From: W-Chloroflexi-9 sp045863195
GTDB taxonomy: Bacteria > Chloroflexota > Dehalococcoidia > UBA2979
Assembly: GCA_045863195.1 (NCBI GenBank)
Contig: BTUI01000015.1
Span: 1 to 64,000 of the forward strand
Length of the DNA: 64,000 nt
Reading direction: 5' to 3'
In this document: in pieces, positions 1 through 10,613 of the stretch
Position numbering within the stretch: position 1 is the stretch's first letter
How the letters are laid out: the number at the start of each line of letters is the position of its first letter
The notes under the pieces: generated by a model
Told to the model about the DNA's origin: nothing
Database searches by the model: none
What the model saw: the letters and a program-made list of their open reading frames with translations, nothing else
Translations under genes and position numbers: made by a program

Positions 1-3000
1 GGGTCGGTGACCCCGGCGAGGATGTCGAGGGTGACCGGCGTGCCGGCCGGCGTCCACGTCTCGACGTCTGCGCCCACCGGGTTGCCGTTCACGGCCACGG
101 TGACCGTGATGACCAGCGTGCCGCCGTTCTCGTCCGTCACCGTCACCGTGAAGGTGTCGGTGCCGGAGAACCCGGCGTTCGGGGTGTAGACGACCTCGCC
201 ACCGACGATGGCGACGGAGCCGTTGGCGCCCTGGGTGACCGAGGTCACCTCGACGTCATCGCCGTCCGGGTCGGTGACCCCGGCGAGGATGTCGATGGAG
301 ACCGGCGTGTCCTGCGGCGTGGACGTGGAGACGTCCGCGCCCACGGGGGCGTTGTTGCTGACCTGGACCGTGACGGTCACGGCCAGCGTGCCGCCGTAGA
401 TGTCCACCACCGTCACGGTGAACGTGTCGGTGCCGGCGAATCCGGCGTTCGGGACGTAGCCGAAGGTGCCGTCACCGAAGTTGGTGACCTCACCGTTGGC
501 CGGCTGCGTCACGGAGTCGACGCTCAGCGCGTCGCCCTCCGGGTCGGTGACGCCGCCGAGCACGTCGATCGTGACCGGGGTGCCGGCCGGCGTCGTCGCC
601 TCAACGTCGTCGCCCTCGGGGGCGTTGTTCGCGACGAACTCCACCGTGGTCGAGCCGAGGAGGATCGAGCCGCGGTAGACGGAGATGGTGGCGATGCCCG
701 GCGTGTTGCTCGCGAAGAGCGTCACGCTGACCTGCGAGTACCAGTTGGCCTCGCCACCGGGCAGGGTGCCATCGATGCTCGCAGCCGGCCCGGAGGTCAG
801 CCACGAGGCGACGAGGTCGCCGGAGGACAGCGGGCCAGCCACCAGCGTGCCGTTGCTGGTCACGATGGTGATCTCGTCCAGGCTGTCCGGCGAGCCCAGG
901 ATGCCACCGGTCGGCATCGAGATGGCGATCGCCGTCTCGGTCTGACCGGTCAGCAGTTCGCTGGCGACGATGGTGGTCCACTGCGGCGTCAGCGTGAGGC
1001 CGACCAGCGACAGCGTGCCGGTGCCGGCGTCGATGCCAGCCTCCACGACCACGTTGCCGGAGGTCTCACCGAAGGTGATCGCCGGGCCAGTGAAGCCCTT
1101 GGTGATCGAGAACCCGCTGCCCGCCGGGATCGGCTGGCTCAGGGTGAACGTCAGGGTCGTGCCGCTGACCGACACCGCCGTCGGGACGGACGAGCCGCCC
1201 AGCGTGGAGTCGATCACCCAGCCGCTCGGGTCGTTTGCGCCACTGAACGTGGTGCCCGCCGGGAACGTCACCGAGATGGTGCCGCCCGCCGGGACGCCGT
1301 TGTTCGCCGAGGCCTGGGCCACGGTCACGATGGCGACGTTCGCCGGGACCGTGGCGCCGCGGAGGAAGGTCAGCGGGCTGACGACCAGCTCGGCCGGGAC
1401 GCCCGCGACCGTGACCGTCACGGTCAGTTCGAGGGTGCCACCGAAGGTGTCAACCACCGTCACGGTGAACGTGTCCACGCCCTGGAACGCGATGTCCGGG
1501 GTGTAGAGCACCTGGCCGCCGCTGATCGTGACGCTGCCGTTCGCCGGCTGCGTCACCGAGTCGATCGAGACGTCATCGCCGTCCGGGTCGGTGACCGTCG
1601 TGAGGATCTCGATGCTGATCCCCTGGTCGGGGCCGGTGGACACGTCGATGTCGTCACCCTGCGGGAGGCCGTTCGGGACGACGGTCACCGTGACCGTGCC
1701 CGTCGCGGAGTTCCCGAGGCCGTCCTCCACCGTGTAGGTGAAGGTGTCGGTGCCGGAGAAGCCCGGCGCCGGCTCGTACACGATCTGGTCGCCGACGATG
1801 AACGCCTGGCCGTTGGCCGGCTGCGTCGTCGAGACGATGACCAGGTTGCCGCCGACCGGCGCGGTGTCGTTGTCGAGGACGTTGACGTTGACCTGGACGC
1901 CAGCACGGGTCTCCGGCTCGTCGTCGCCGGTCACGATGCCGGCCTCCACCGTCACGGTCACGGTCGCGGTGGAGATGCCGCCACGCCCGTCGGAGACGGT
2001 GTAGGTGAAGGTGTCGGTGCCGAGGAAGTTCAGCGCCGGGGTGTACGTGAAGACGTTGTTGTCGAGCGTCACCGTGCCGTTGGACGGCTGAGTGAACGCC
2101 ACGTTCGGCACCGCCGCGTTGATGGCGGCGTGGATGTCGTTGATCTCGGCGCTGCCGAGGGCGACCGGGAACACCATCAGCTGGCGCAGCTGGTCACCCG
2201 CGCCGGACGCGCCGTAGAGCGTCTGGCCCAGGACGATGCTGTCGCCGCCGGTGTCGAGGTCGGTCCACAGCGTGCCGGTGGGACCGGCCACGCCATCCAC
2301 CCACGCGGTCAGGCCGCGCGCGCCGTCGTACACGACCGCGATCGTGTGCTCCGCGCCGTCACCGAGGTTGGTGCCGGCGGGGAGGTCCAGGACCAGGTCG
2401 TTGTTCCAGCCCGCGAAGATCAGCTTGTCGTTGCCGAGGCCGGTCCGCGCCAGCGAGAACTGGGCGAAGTTGGTCAGGTTGGTGCCGTAGCCGAACAGGC
2501 CGATGTCACCGGCCGGCAGGAAGCCCGCCTTGAACCGGAACACCACCGTGCGGGGGTCGTTGCCGGTCGGCAGGGAACCCACGCCGGAGCGCGTGACCTT
2601 GCCACCGTTGCTGAAGCCGATGGCGGTGCCGCCATCGCAGTCACCGGTGGCCGTGCCGGCGAACGTGCCGCCGGAGAGCGTGCCGGTCAGGCCGTTGCCG
2701 GAGTAGTCGAAGAGCGTCGAGGCGCCGGCGGGCAGGCACTCCCAGAAGAGGCTCGGGCCCATCGCCACGATCGTCGGGCGGGCGGCGGAGCCGCTGCCCA
2801 CGTGGAGCGAGTCGTTGTCCGCGTCCGTGTCGTTCGCGAGGACGGTGATCTGCACCGCCTCGTTCTGGCCGGTCGTCGCCTCGTCGTCCACCGCCAGTGG
2901 GGCCGTGTTGTCCGGCGTCACGTTGACCTCAACGGTCGCCGTGCGCGTCTGACCGACCTCGTCGGTGATGGTGTAGGTGAAGAAGTCCGCACCCTGGTAG

Positions 3001-6000
3001 AGCGGGTTCGGCGTGTAGGTCACCAGGGTGCCGTCGGTCGTGACGGTACCGAAGGCGCCGTCCGTGACCGCGGTGATGGTGACGCCGGTGCCGGTGTCGT
3101 TCGCCAGGACATCGATCGCCGTCTGGCCGGAGACCAGGGCGATGTCGTCCACGGCGATGATCGGCCCGGCCACCGTCAGGCGCACCAGCGCGACGGAAGC
3201 GCCGCCCTGGCCGTCCGAGACGGAGTACAGGAACTGGTCCGGACCGGAGTAACCCGGGTTCGGGGTGTAGGTCACGGTCTGGAAGTCCGGCGACACCGTG
3301 ATGTTGCCGTACTGCGGCTGCGTGTAGGCGCGGTTCAGGACCGCCGCCTCAATGGCAGCGTGGATCAGGTAGGCGTCCGGCTCAGTGACGGCGTCCGGGA
3401 AGATCGCGAACTGCCGCATCTCGTCGCCAGCACCCTGCCAGCCCCACGGCGAGTGGCCCAGCATCACGGTGTCGTCCACCGTCTGCAGCGGCGTGCCGAG
3501 GATGCCCGGCGCGCTCTGGATGCCGTCCACGTACGCGTAGACCGTCAGGTTCCCGTCGTACACGAACATGACCGTGTGCTCGTTGCCGTCCGCGATGTTG
3601 AAGCCCGGCGGCAGGTCGAAGTGCAGGTCGTTCGCCCACGAGGTGAAGATCAGCTTGTCGTTGCCCAGCACCGTGCGGGACACGGTGAACTGCGCGAACG
3701 GCGTGCCGTTCAGGCCGTAGCCGAACAGCGGGATGTCCGCGGCGAGCGGCTGGTTCGCCTTGTAGCGGACCAGGGCAGCGCGCGGCTGGTTGCCCGTCGG
3801 CAGGCCGGGGTTCGCCAGGCTGACCACGCCGGTCGGGCCGGGGTTGAAGAGCAGCGACGAGCCGTTGTCGCAGTCGCCCGTGTACGTGCCCGGCGTCACG
3901 CCGTTGCCGACGACACCGTGGCGGCCGTTGCCGGAGGTGTCGAACTGCGTCGACGAGCCGCCGAACGGCAGGCACTCCCAGTGCAGCAGCGGGCCCTGGC
4001 GCAAGATGGCCGCGCGGGCCAGCGCGCCCGGCGAGATGAACAGCGTGCCGCCGTCCTCGTCCGAGTCGTTCCCGAGCACCTCGATGGTGACGGGCGTTTC
4101 GAAGAGGGCAGAGGCCTCGTCGTCCACGGCGACCGGGAAGATGTTGTCGGGCGCGACCAGCACCGTCACCGTGCCGGTGGAGGTGTTCAGGTCCGCGTTG
4201 ATGATCGTGTACGTGAACGTGTCGGTGCCGATGAAGTTCGGGGCGCTGGTGTAGACCACCGCGTCGCCGTCGATCACCACCTGGCCGTTCGCCGGCTGCG
4301 TCACGGAGTCGATCGCGATGCCGTCACCGAGGTCGTTCGCGAGCACCTCGATGCGGACCGGGTCGTTGGTCAGCGTGTTCGCGCCATCCTCCACCGCGAG
4401 CAGGCCGGCCGTGACCGTGACGGTCACGGTCGCGGCGGCGATGCCGCCGTTCCCGTCCGACACGGAGTAGGAGAACGTGTCGATGCCGGTGAAGCCGGGG
4501 TTCGCGGTGTAGGTGACCGCGTTGCCGGTCAGCTGCACGGTGCCGTTCGCCGGCTGCGTGAACGCCTGGAAGGCGGCCGCGGCGTCGATGGCCGTGTGCA
4601 GGTCGGCGATCTGCTGCGCGTTGAGCGCGCCGGCGTACACCGCGAACTGCCGCAGCTCGTCGCCGAAGCCGCTCGCGCCGTAGACCGTCTGCCCGAGGTG
4701 GACGATGCCGTCCACGGTCGCCAGCGGGATGAACAGGTTCGCCGTGGTACCGGCGACGCCGTCCACGTACGCGGTCAGGCCCGTGCCACCGTCGTACACG
4801 AAGACGAGCGTGTGCTCCTGCCCGTCACCGAGGTCGGTGCCGGCGGGGAGTTCGAGGATCGCGTCGTTGCCCCATGCCGCGAAGTAGAGCTTGTCGTTGC
4901 CGAGGCCGGTGCGGGCCACGGAGAACTGGCCGTTGCCGACGGCGTTCGTGCCGTAGCCGAACAGGCCGACATCGCCGCCGCCCACGTTCGCCTTGAAGCG
5001 GACGAGGATGGACCGCGGTGCCGCGCCAGACGGCAGGCCGGGGCTCGTGCGGGTGACGGAGTCACCCGGGAAGAACGAGAGGGCGGTGCCTCCGTCGCAG
5101 TCACCGGTGGCGGCGCCGGCGGTGGTGCCAGTGACGGTGCCGTCACGACCGTTGCCGCTCAGGTCGGCGAGCGTGGCGGAGCCGCCGGCCGGGAGGCACT
5201 CCCAGTGGAGCACCGGGCCCAGGCCGGAGATCGCGGCGCGCGCGAGCGCACCCGGCGAGATCGAGACCGGGTCACCCTCCGGGTCGCTGTCGTTCGCGAC
5301 GACATCGATCAGGACGGGGGTCTCACCGACGGTGATCGCGGCGTCGTCCACTGCGACCGGGGGCTGGTTGCCGTTGATGTTCGGCTCCACCGTCACGGTG
5401 ACCGTGGCGCCGGCAACGCCGCCCAGGCTGTCGGAGATCGAGTACGTGAACGTGTCCGTACCCGTGAAGCCGATGTTCGGCGAGTAGAGCAGTTCGCTGC
5501 CGTTCAGCGACACCGTGCCGTTGGCCGGCTGCGTGAAGGACTGGTACGCGGCGGCCGCGTTGATCGAGGCGTGCAGGGAAGCGATCTGCTGTGCGTCCAG
5601 CGCCGTCGCGAAGACGGCGAACTGGCGCATCTCGTCGCCGGCGCCGGCGGCACCGTACAGGGTCTGGCCCAGGGTGACCTGGCCGTCCAGAGTGGCGAGC
5701 GGGATGAACAGGTTGGCGGTCGGGCCGGCCACGCCGTCCACGTACGCCGTCACGCCGGTCGCGCCGTCGTACACGATGACCAGCGTGTGCTCCGCGCCGT
5801 CACCGAGGTTGGTGCCGGCGGGGAGCTCGATGATCGCGTCGTTGCCCCAGGTCGCGAGGTACAGGCGGTCGTTGCCGAGGCCGGTGCGCGCGATGGAGAA
5901 CTGGCCGTTGCCGACCGCGTTCGTGCCGACGCCAAACAGGCCCACGTCGCCGGGGCCGGCGAAGTTCGCCTTGAAGCGCACGACGAAGGAGCGCGGGGCG

Positions 6001-6728
6001 GAGCCGCTGGGCAGGCCCGGCACCGTGGAGGTGACGGAGGCGTTGGCCCACGACCAGAAGGTCATGGCCGTGCCGCCGTCGCAGTCGCCGGTGGTTGCGC
6101 CGGCCTCGACGCCGGTGACGATGCCGTCACGGCCGTTGCCGCTCTGATCGAGGATGACCGGCGAGCCGCCGGCCGGGAGGCACTCCCACTGGAGCGCAGG
6201 GTTCAGGTTCTTGATCGCCGCGCGGGCCAGCGCGCCGGGCGAGACGGAGATGGCGTGGCCGTCCGGGTCGAAGTCGTTGGTGAGCACCGCGATCGAGATG
6301 GGCGTCCCGGCGGAGGTGGTCACGGCGTCGTCGACAGCGACGGGCGGGTTGTTGGTGGGGGCGGTGACCGTGACGGTGACGCTGCCGATGGAAGTCAGCA
6401 GCTCCTCGTCCTGGACCGTGTAGGTGAACGTGTCGTCACCCTCGAAGGCCGGGTCGGAGGTGTAGATGACGTGGTCGCCATCGATGACCGCGGAGCCGTT
6501 CGCCGGGTCGCTCACCTCGATGAGCGTGAGGACGCCCGCCTCCGGGTCCAGGTCGTTCGCCAGGACGGGGATGACCACCGGCACGCCGGTGGTGGTCGCC
6601 GCCGAGTCCGGAGCAGCGATGGCCTCGGCTGCGCTGGTTGGCGCGGCCTGCAGAGCCATGACCGAAATGGCGAAGACGAGGGCCGTGGCGAACCACGGCA
6701 ACGTCAGTCGAGAGGGTGCGTAACGCAT
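1..6728 (-). CDS. Giant exported cadherin/Ig-like repeat protein with four nested LamG-like domains (3' end outside window)
   Basis: About 2242 residues are visible; no stop is reached before the window edge. The ATG at 6728 is followed by a signal peptide (basic start, hydrophobic stretch to about residue 33, ending APTSAA). The rest is tandem beta-sandwich repeats with the signature TQPANGT..YTP..F.GTDTFTYTV.D, each beginning VDD....TPV.I.VL.ND.DP.GD, as in cadherin-like/Big_9 repeats, probably calcium binding. Four repeats are split by a LamG/concanavalin-like insert of about 235 residues (roughly 162-398, 489-723, 896-1133, 1306-1544), each starting SPGALARAAI or similar and containing WECLPAGGS and GNGRDG. 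The likely role is cell-surface adhesion or matrix binding. No sortase or TM anchor is visible because the C terminus is missing. Confidence 0.9.
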   Translation of the reverse strand, partial: MRYAPSRLTLPWFATALVFAISVMALQAAPTSAAEAIAAPDSAATTTGVPVVIPVLANDLDPEAGVLTLIEVSDPANGSAVIDGDHVIYTSDPAFEGDDTFTYTVQDEELLTSIGSVTVTVTAPTNNPPVAVDDAVTTSAGTPISIAVLTNDFDPDGHAISVSPGALARAAIKNLNPALQWECLPAGGSPVILDQSGNGRDGIVTGVEAGATTGDCDGGTAMTFWSWANASVTSTVPGLPSGSAPRSFVVRFKANFAGPGDVGLFGVGTNAVGNGQFSIARTGLGNDRLYLATWGNDAIIELPAGTNLGDGAEHTLVIVYDGATGVTAYVDGVAGPTANLFIPLATLDGQVTLGQTLYGAAGAGDEMRQFAVFATALDAQQIASLHASINAAAAYQSFTQPANGTVSLNGSELLYSPNIGFTGTDTFTYSISDSLGGVAGATVTVTVEPNINGNQPPVAVDDAAITVGETPVLIDVVANDSDPEGDPVSISPGALARAAISGLGPVLHWECLPAGGSATLADLSGNGRDGTVTGTTAGAATGDCDGGTALSFFPGDSVTRTSPGLPSGAAPRSILVRFKANVGGGDVGLFGYGTNAVGNGQFSVARTGLGNDKLYFAAWGNDAILELPAGTDLGDGQEHTLVFVYDGGTGLTAYVDGVAGTTANLFIPLATVDGIVHLGQTVYGASGFGDELRQFAVYAGALNAQQIADLHTAIDAAAAFQAFTQPANGTVQLTGNAVTYTANPGFTGIDTFSYSVSDGNGGIAAATVTVTVTAGLLAVEDGANTLTNDPVRIEVLANDLGDGIAIDSVTQPANGQVVIDGDAVVYTSAPNFIGTDTFTYTIINADLNTSTGTVTVLVAPDNIFPVAVDDEASALFETPVTIEVLGNDSDEDGGTLFISPGALARAAILRQGPLLHWECLPFGGSSTQFDTSGNGRHGVVGNGVTPGTYTGDCDNGSSLLFNPGPTGVVSLANPGLPTGNQPRAALVRYKANQPLAADIPLFGYGLNGTPFAQFTVSRTVLGNDKLIFTSWANDLHFDLPPGFNIADGNEHTVMFVYDGNLTVYAYVDGIQSAPGILGTPLQTVDDTVMLGHSPWGWQGAGDEMRQFAIFPDAVTEPDAYLIHAAIEAAVLNRAYTQPQYGNITVSPDFQTVTYTPNPGYSGPDQFLYSVSDGQGGASVALVRLTVAGPIIAVDDIALVSGQTAIDVLANDTGTGVTITAVTDGAFGTVTTDGTLVTYTPNPLYQGADFFTYTITDEVGQTRTATVEVNVTPDNTAPLAVDDEATTGQNEAVQITVLANDTDADNDSLHVGSGSAARPTIVAMGPSLFWECLPAGASTLFDYSGNGLTGTLSGGTFAGTATGDCDGGTAIGFSNGGKVTRSGVGSLPTGNDPRTVVFRFKAGFLPAGDIGLFGYGTNLTNFAQFSLARTGLGNDKLIFAGWNNDLVLDLPAGTNLGDGAEHTIAVVYDGARGLTAWVDGVAGPTGTLWTDLDTGGDSIVLGQTLYGASGAGDQLRQLMVFPVALGSAEINDIHAAINAAVPNVAFTQPSNGTVTLDNNVFTYTPALNFLGTDTFTYTVSDGRGGISTATVTVTVEAGIVTGDDEPETRAGVQVNVNVLDNDTAPVGGNLVIVSTTQPANGQAFIVGDQIVYEPAPGFSGTDTFTYTVEDGLGNSATGTVTVTVVPNGLPQGDDIDVSTGPDQGISIEILTTVTDPDGDDVSIDSVTQPANGSVTISGGQVLYTPDIAFQGVDTFTVTVVDTFGGTLELTVTVTVAGVPAELVVSPLTFLRGATVPANVAIVTVAQASANNGVPAGGTISVTFPAGTTFSGANDPSGWVIDSTLGGSSVPTAVSVSGTTLTFTLSQPIPAGSGFSITKGFTGPAITFGETSGNVVVEAGIDAGTGTLSLVGLTLTPQWTTIVASELLTGQTETAIAISMPTGGILGSPDSLDEITIVTSNGTLVAGPLSSGDLVASWLTSGPAASIDGTLPGGEANWYSQVSVTLFASNTPGIATISVYRGSILLGSTTVEFVANNAPEGDDVEATTPAGTPVTIDVLGGVTDPEGDALSVDSVTQPANGEVTNFGDGTFGYVPNAGFAGTDTFTVTVVDIYGGTLAVTVTVQVSNNAPVGADVSTSTPQDTPVSIDILAGVTDPDGDDVEVTSVTQGANGSVAIVGGEVVYTPNAGFSGTDTFTVTVTDENGGTLVITVTVAVNGNPVGADVETWTPAGTPVTLDILAGVTD

Positions 6729-7120
6729 CGGGTGCCCAATCCCAAACCCCAGCCAGTTGCCTAGGAGTGAAGTTACGCGTGCCACGGTTCAGCGGGGGCT
6801 TCTACCCCCGTTCCGTATGCACTCTCAACCTTTCCTATACCGCCTTTACCCTTCCTTCACTGAGAAGGAGGGCCGCAGCGAGGGGTGGCCGGTGTCCGCC
6901 CCTGAATTCTAAGCGATTTCGCTTCCGAGTGCGGGCTAGCGACACCCCTGCCGGAGGGCCTGCGGAAGCCCGGTCGGGCCCTTGGATCGGTGCCCGCACG
7001 ACCCGGGTGGAGGGGCCTGCGCTCGCGCGGGATAGCATGCAGGGCATACCCTCCGGGGCGGGTTACGAACGACATCGACGCGACGTCTCGCCACGGGGCG
7101 AGGTACCGCCGGGAGCGCCC
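6729..7120. other. Divergent intergenic region, adhesin leader and livG promoter region
   Basis: This 392-base spacer separates the divergent surface-protein gene and livG. On the minus strand, nested complementary segments precede the adhesin: AGTGAAG (6855-6861 read on minus) with CTTCACT (6766-6772), GGTT (6827-6830) with AACC (6786-6789), and a perfect CGGGGG/CCCCCG hairpin (6793-6810) with a 6-base loop. Together they could form a branched 5' leader. I could not match it to a known riboswitch family. The livG side (about 6900-7110) shows no clear promoter or gene. Confidence 0.5.
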
Positions 7121-7893
<773 letters not shown>

Positions 7894-7897
<4 letters not shown>

Positions 7898-8628
7898 CGC
7901 CGCTGCTCGACGTGCAGGGGGTGTCCGCGGGGTACGGCGGCGTGCAGATCGTGCACCAGGCCTCGATCGCGGTGTCGCCTGGCGAGATCGTCACGATCAT
8001 CGGGCCGAACGGCGCCGGGAAGTCCACGCTGTTGAAGGCGATCTTCGGCGCGATCCGCGCGACCGAGGGCCGCGTCACCTTCGATGGTCGCGACGTGACG
8101 GGGCTCAGCGCTCACCAGATGGTCATGGCGGGTGCGGGCTTCGTGCCGCAGACGGAGAACGTGTTCCCGTCGCTGTCGATCCGCGAGAACCTGGAGATGG
8201 GCGGATACCGTCGCACAGGCGGCACCCGTGAACGCATCGACGAACTCCTCGCGCGGTTCCCGGAACTCGCGAGGCGTCCCGGCGAGGCCGCGTCCCGGCT
8301 GTCGGGCGGCCAGCGACAGGCGCTCGCGATGTGTCGCGCGCTGATGCTGGAGCCGCGGCTGCTGCTGCTGGACGAGCCAACGGCCGCGCTGTCACCGATC
8401 ATGCGCGACGAGATCTTCCAGCAAATCCGGGCGATCCGGGACAGCGGCGTGGCCGTGCTGATGGTGGAGCAGAACGCGCGTGAGGCGCTGGCGATCTCCG
8501 ATCGCGGCTACGTGCTTGTCGGTGGGCGGAACGCGCTGGAGCAGTCCGGCGCGGAGATGCTGGCGAACCCGGAGGTCGGCCGCCTGTTCCTCGGTCGTGT
8601 CGAGGCGGATGCAGGGGCGGGGGAGTAG
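7894..8628 (+). CDS. livF: Branched-chain amino-acid-type ABC transporter ATPase (LivF-like)
   Basis: 244 residues with Walker A GPNGAGKSTLL, a Q-loop region GFVPQTENVFPSL typical of LivF, signature LSGGQRQALAM, Walker B LLLLDEPTAALSP and a switch region VEQNAREAL. It is the second ATPase of the heterodimer with LivG. The start overlaps the livG stop as ATGA, indicating translational coupling, and the livH start follows the stop by two bases. The substrate is not fixed by sequence; family members carry Leu/Ile/Val, other amino acids, urea or short-chain amides. Confidence 0.93.
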
Positions 8629-8630
8629 CG

Positions 8631-9530
8631 ATGCTCGACCTGGCGCAACTCGTCATCGTCGGCCTGATCGTCGGCTCCATCGTGGGCCTCGGCGCCATGG
8701 GGCTCACGCTCTCGTACGGCATCCTCAAGTTCGCGAACTTCGCGCACGGCGACATGATGACGCTGGGGATGTTCCTGGCGTACGCGGTGGTCACCACGGT
8801 CGGCACGGGCGCGCTTGGGCCGTTCTCCGTGGGCTGGGCGATGATCCCGGCGCTGGTGATCGCGATGGTGGGTGTGGGCGTGTATGCGGCCGGCGTGGAC
8901 CGCGTGGTGTACCGGCCCCTGCGCCGGCGCGGCAGCAGCACGATCTCGATGGCGATCGCCTCGCTCGGTATCGCGATCATGACGCGCGCCGTGATCCAGA
9001 TGGAGTGGGGCGCCTCGCCGGTGCGTTACGCCAGCGGGATCAACCGTGCATGGACGCTGCCGGGGGACCTGAAGATCCGCCCGGACCAGGTGCTCATCAT
9101 CGCGCTCATGATCGCGATCGCGGTCGGGCTCTACCTGCTGCTCTTCCGCACCCGCCTGGGGAAGGCGATGCGTGCCACCGCCGACAACCCGGCGCTCGCG
9201 GACATCTCCGGCATCGACACCGAGCGGATCCGAGCCGCCACCTGGCTGATCGCCGGCGCGTTGATCGCCGTGGCAGGGGTGATGTTTGGTGTCCAGTCGC
9301 AGTTGAAGTTCGACGCCGGCTTCGAGTTCCTGCTGCCGATGTTCGCGGCGGTGATCCTCGGCGGCATCGGGAACCCCTGGGGCGCGCTGGCGGGCGGCCT
9401 GATCGTCGGCATCTCGCAGGAGGCGTCCACGTACTGGATCCCCACCGGGTACAAGACCGCGATCCCCTTCGTCCTGCTCACGATCATGCTCATCGTCAGG
9501 CCACGCGGCCTCTTCGGGTCGACGGTGTAG
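8631..9530 (+). CDS. livH: Branched-chain amino-acid-type ABC permease (LivH-like)
   Basis: 299 residues, very hydrophobic, with about eight membrane segments. The N terminus (VGLIVGSIVGLGAMGLTL) and the motif SYGILKFANFAHGD are LivH hallmarks. The C-terminal region contains FAAVILGGIGNPWGALAGG, the cytoplasmic coupling loop of the family. The ATG is two bases after the livF stop. It forms the heterodimeric membrane channel with LivM. Confidence 0.92.
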   Translation: MLDLAQLVIVGLIVGSIVGLGAMGLTLSYGILKFANFAHGDMMTLGMFLAYAVVTTVGTGALGPFSVGWAMIPALVIAMVGVGVYAAGVDRVVYRPLRRRGSSTISMAIASLGIAIMTRAVIQMEWGASPVRYASGINRAWTLPGDLKIRPDQVLIIALMIAIAVGLYLLLFRTRLGKAMRATADNPALADISGIDTERIRAATWLIAGALIAVAGVMFGVQSQLKFDAGFEFLLPMFAAVILGGIGNPWGALAGGLIVGISQEASTYWIPTGYKTAIPFVLLTIMLIVRPRGLFGSTV

Positions 9531-9540
9531 GGGGCGGACG

Positions 9541-10593
9541 ATGCCAGACGCACTGCTGTTCGATCCGGCCTTCCTCGCCTCGTTGAGCGGGGTCGGCAAC
9601 TGGTCCGTGGGTTTCATTACCACCGTCGCGATCCTCGGGATCGCGGTGCTGGGGCTGAACGTCCAGTGGGGTTACACGGGCGCGCTGAACTTCGGCGTCG
9701 CGGCGTTCCTCATGGTCGGGGCCTACACGACCGCGCTCATCACGCTGCCGCCGGCCGGGGACTTCCAGGCCTATCGGTTCGGCCTGGAGTTGCCGGTCTG
9801 GGCCGGCTGGATCGGCGGCGCCGTCGCCGGCGGCGTGCTCGCCTTCATCATCGGCCTGCCGACGCTCCGCCTCCGCCGCGACTTCCTCGCGATCGCCACG
9901 ATCGGCGTCGCCGCGATCCTGCGCACCGTCGCGAACACGACCGAGGGGTTCGTAAACCGCGCCCGAGGGTTGAACGGCATCCCGGGCTTCCTCCAGAGCG
10001 ACTTCACGCCCTCCGAGTACCGCTGGGTGCTGATGATCACCGCGGTCACCGCGCTGGTGCTGTGCTACCTGCTGGTGCGCGCGCTGACCGACTCGCCGTG
10101 GGGACGCGTCCTCCGCGCCGTGCGCGACAACGAGGCGACCGCGCAGGCCGCCGGGAAGGCGACCGTGCCGTTCCGCATGCAGTCATTCGTCCTCGGCGGG
10201 ATGTTGATGGGCTTCGCGGGAGCGCTGTGGGCGCATCGCGTGGGGACCATCGCGCCGGACGCGTTTAGCGACCTGTTCGGCACGTTCTTCCTCTGGACGA
10301 TGCTGATCGTCGGCGGCTCCGGCAACCACCTCGGCGCGGTGGTAGGCACGCTGGTCGTCGGCTTCTTCTGGTTCGGCACGCCGCTGATCCAGGAGGAGCT
10401 GCCGAGCGGCCTCGGGTCGCAGGTGTTCGTGATCCGGCAGTTCGTGATCGGGCTGCTGGTCGTCCTTGCCGTGCTGCTGATGCCGCGCGGCATCCTGCCA
10501 GAGCGGTCACGGGTCAGCCGCTGGGCGCCCGCGCCGCCGGGCAGGGGCTGGCTGGCACGGCTGCGTCGCCGCACCAGCCCCGCCGCCGAGTAG
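9541..10593 (+). CDS. livM: Branched-chain amino-acid-type ABC permease (LivM-like)
   Basis: 350 residues with about nine or ten membrane segments. Family motifs include NVQWGYTGALNFGVAAF near the N terminus, RLRRDFLAIATIG mid-protein, the coupling region RAVRDNEATAQAAGK and LIVGGSGNHLGAVVGT. The arginine-rich tail is probably cytoplasmic. It completes the livGFHM set in the order G-F-H-M. The next gene, a binding protein, is convergent 20 bases away on the other strand, so the binding protein is not in the same transcript. Confidence 0.92.
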   Translation: MPDALLFDPAFLASLSGVGNWSVGFITTVAILGIAVLGLNVQWGYTGALNFGVAAFLMVGAYTTALITLPPAGDFQAYRFGLELPVWAGWIGGAVAGGVLAFIIGLPTLRLRRDFLAIATIGVAAILRTVANTTEGFVNRARGLNGIPGFLQSDFTPSEYRWVLMITAVTALVLCYLLVRALTDSPWGRVLRAVRDNEATAQAAGKATVPFRMQSFVLGGMLMGFAGALWAHRVGTIAPDAFSDLFGTFFLWTMLIVGGSGNHLGAVVGTLVVGFFWFGTPLIQEELPSGLGSQVFVIRQFVIGLLVVLAVLLMPRGILPERSRVSRWAPAPPGRGWLARLRRRTSPAAE

Positions 10594-10613
10594 GCGACGG
10601 GCCCGCTCGCCGC

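Noticed and set aside
2130..6764. A 1544-codon open frame on the plus strand
   Set aside because: It lies opposite the exported repeat protein; its translation is Arg/Val/Asp-rich with no domain, while the minus strand gives a signal peptide and clear repeats. High GC makes such antisense frames common.
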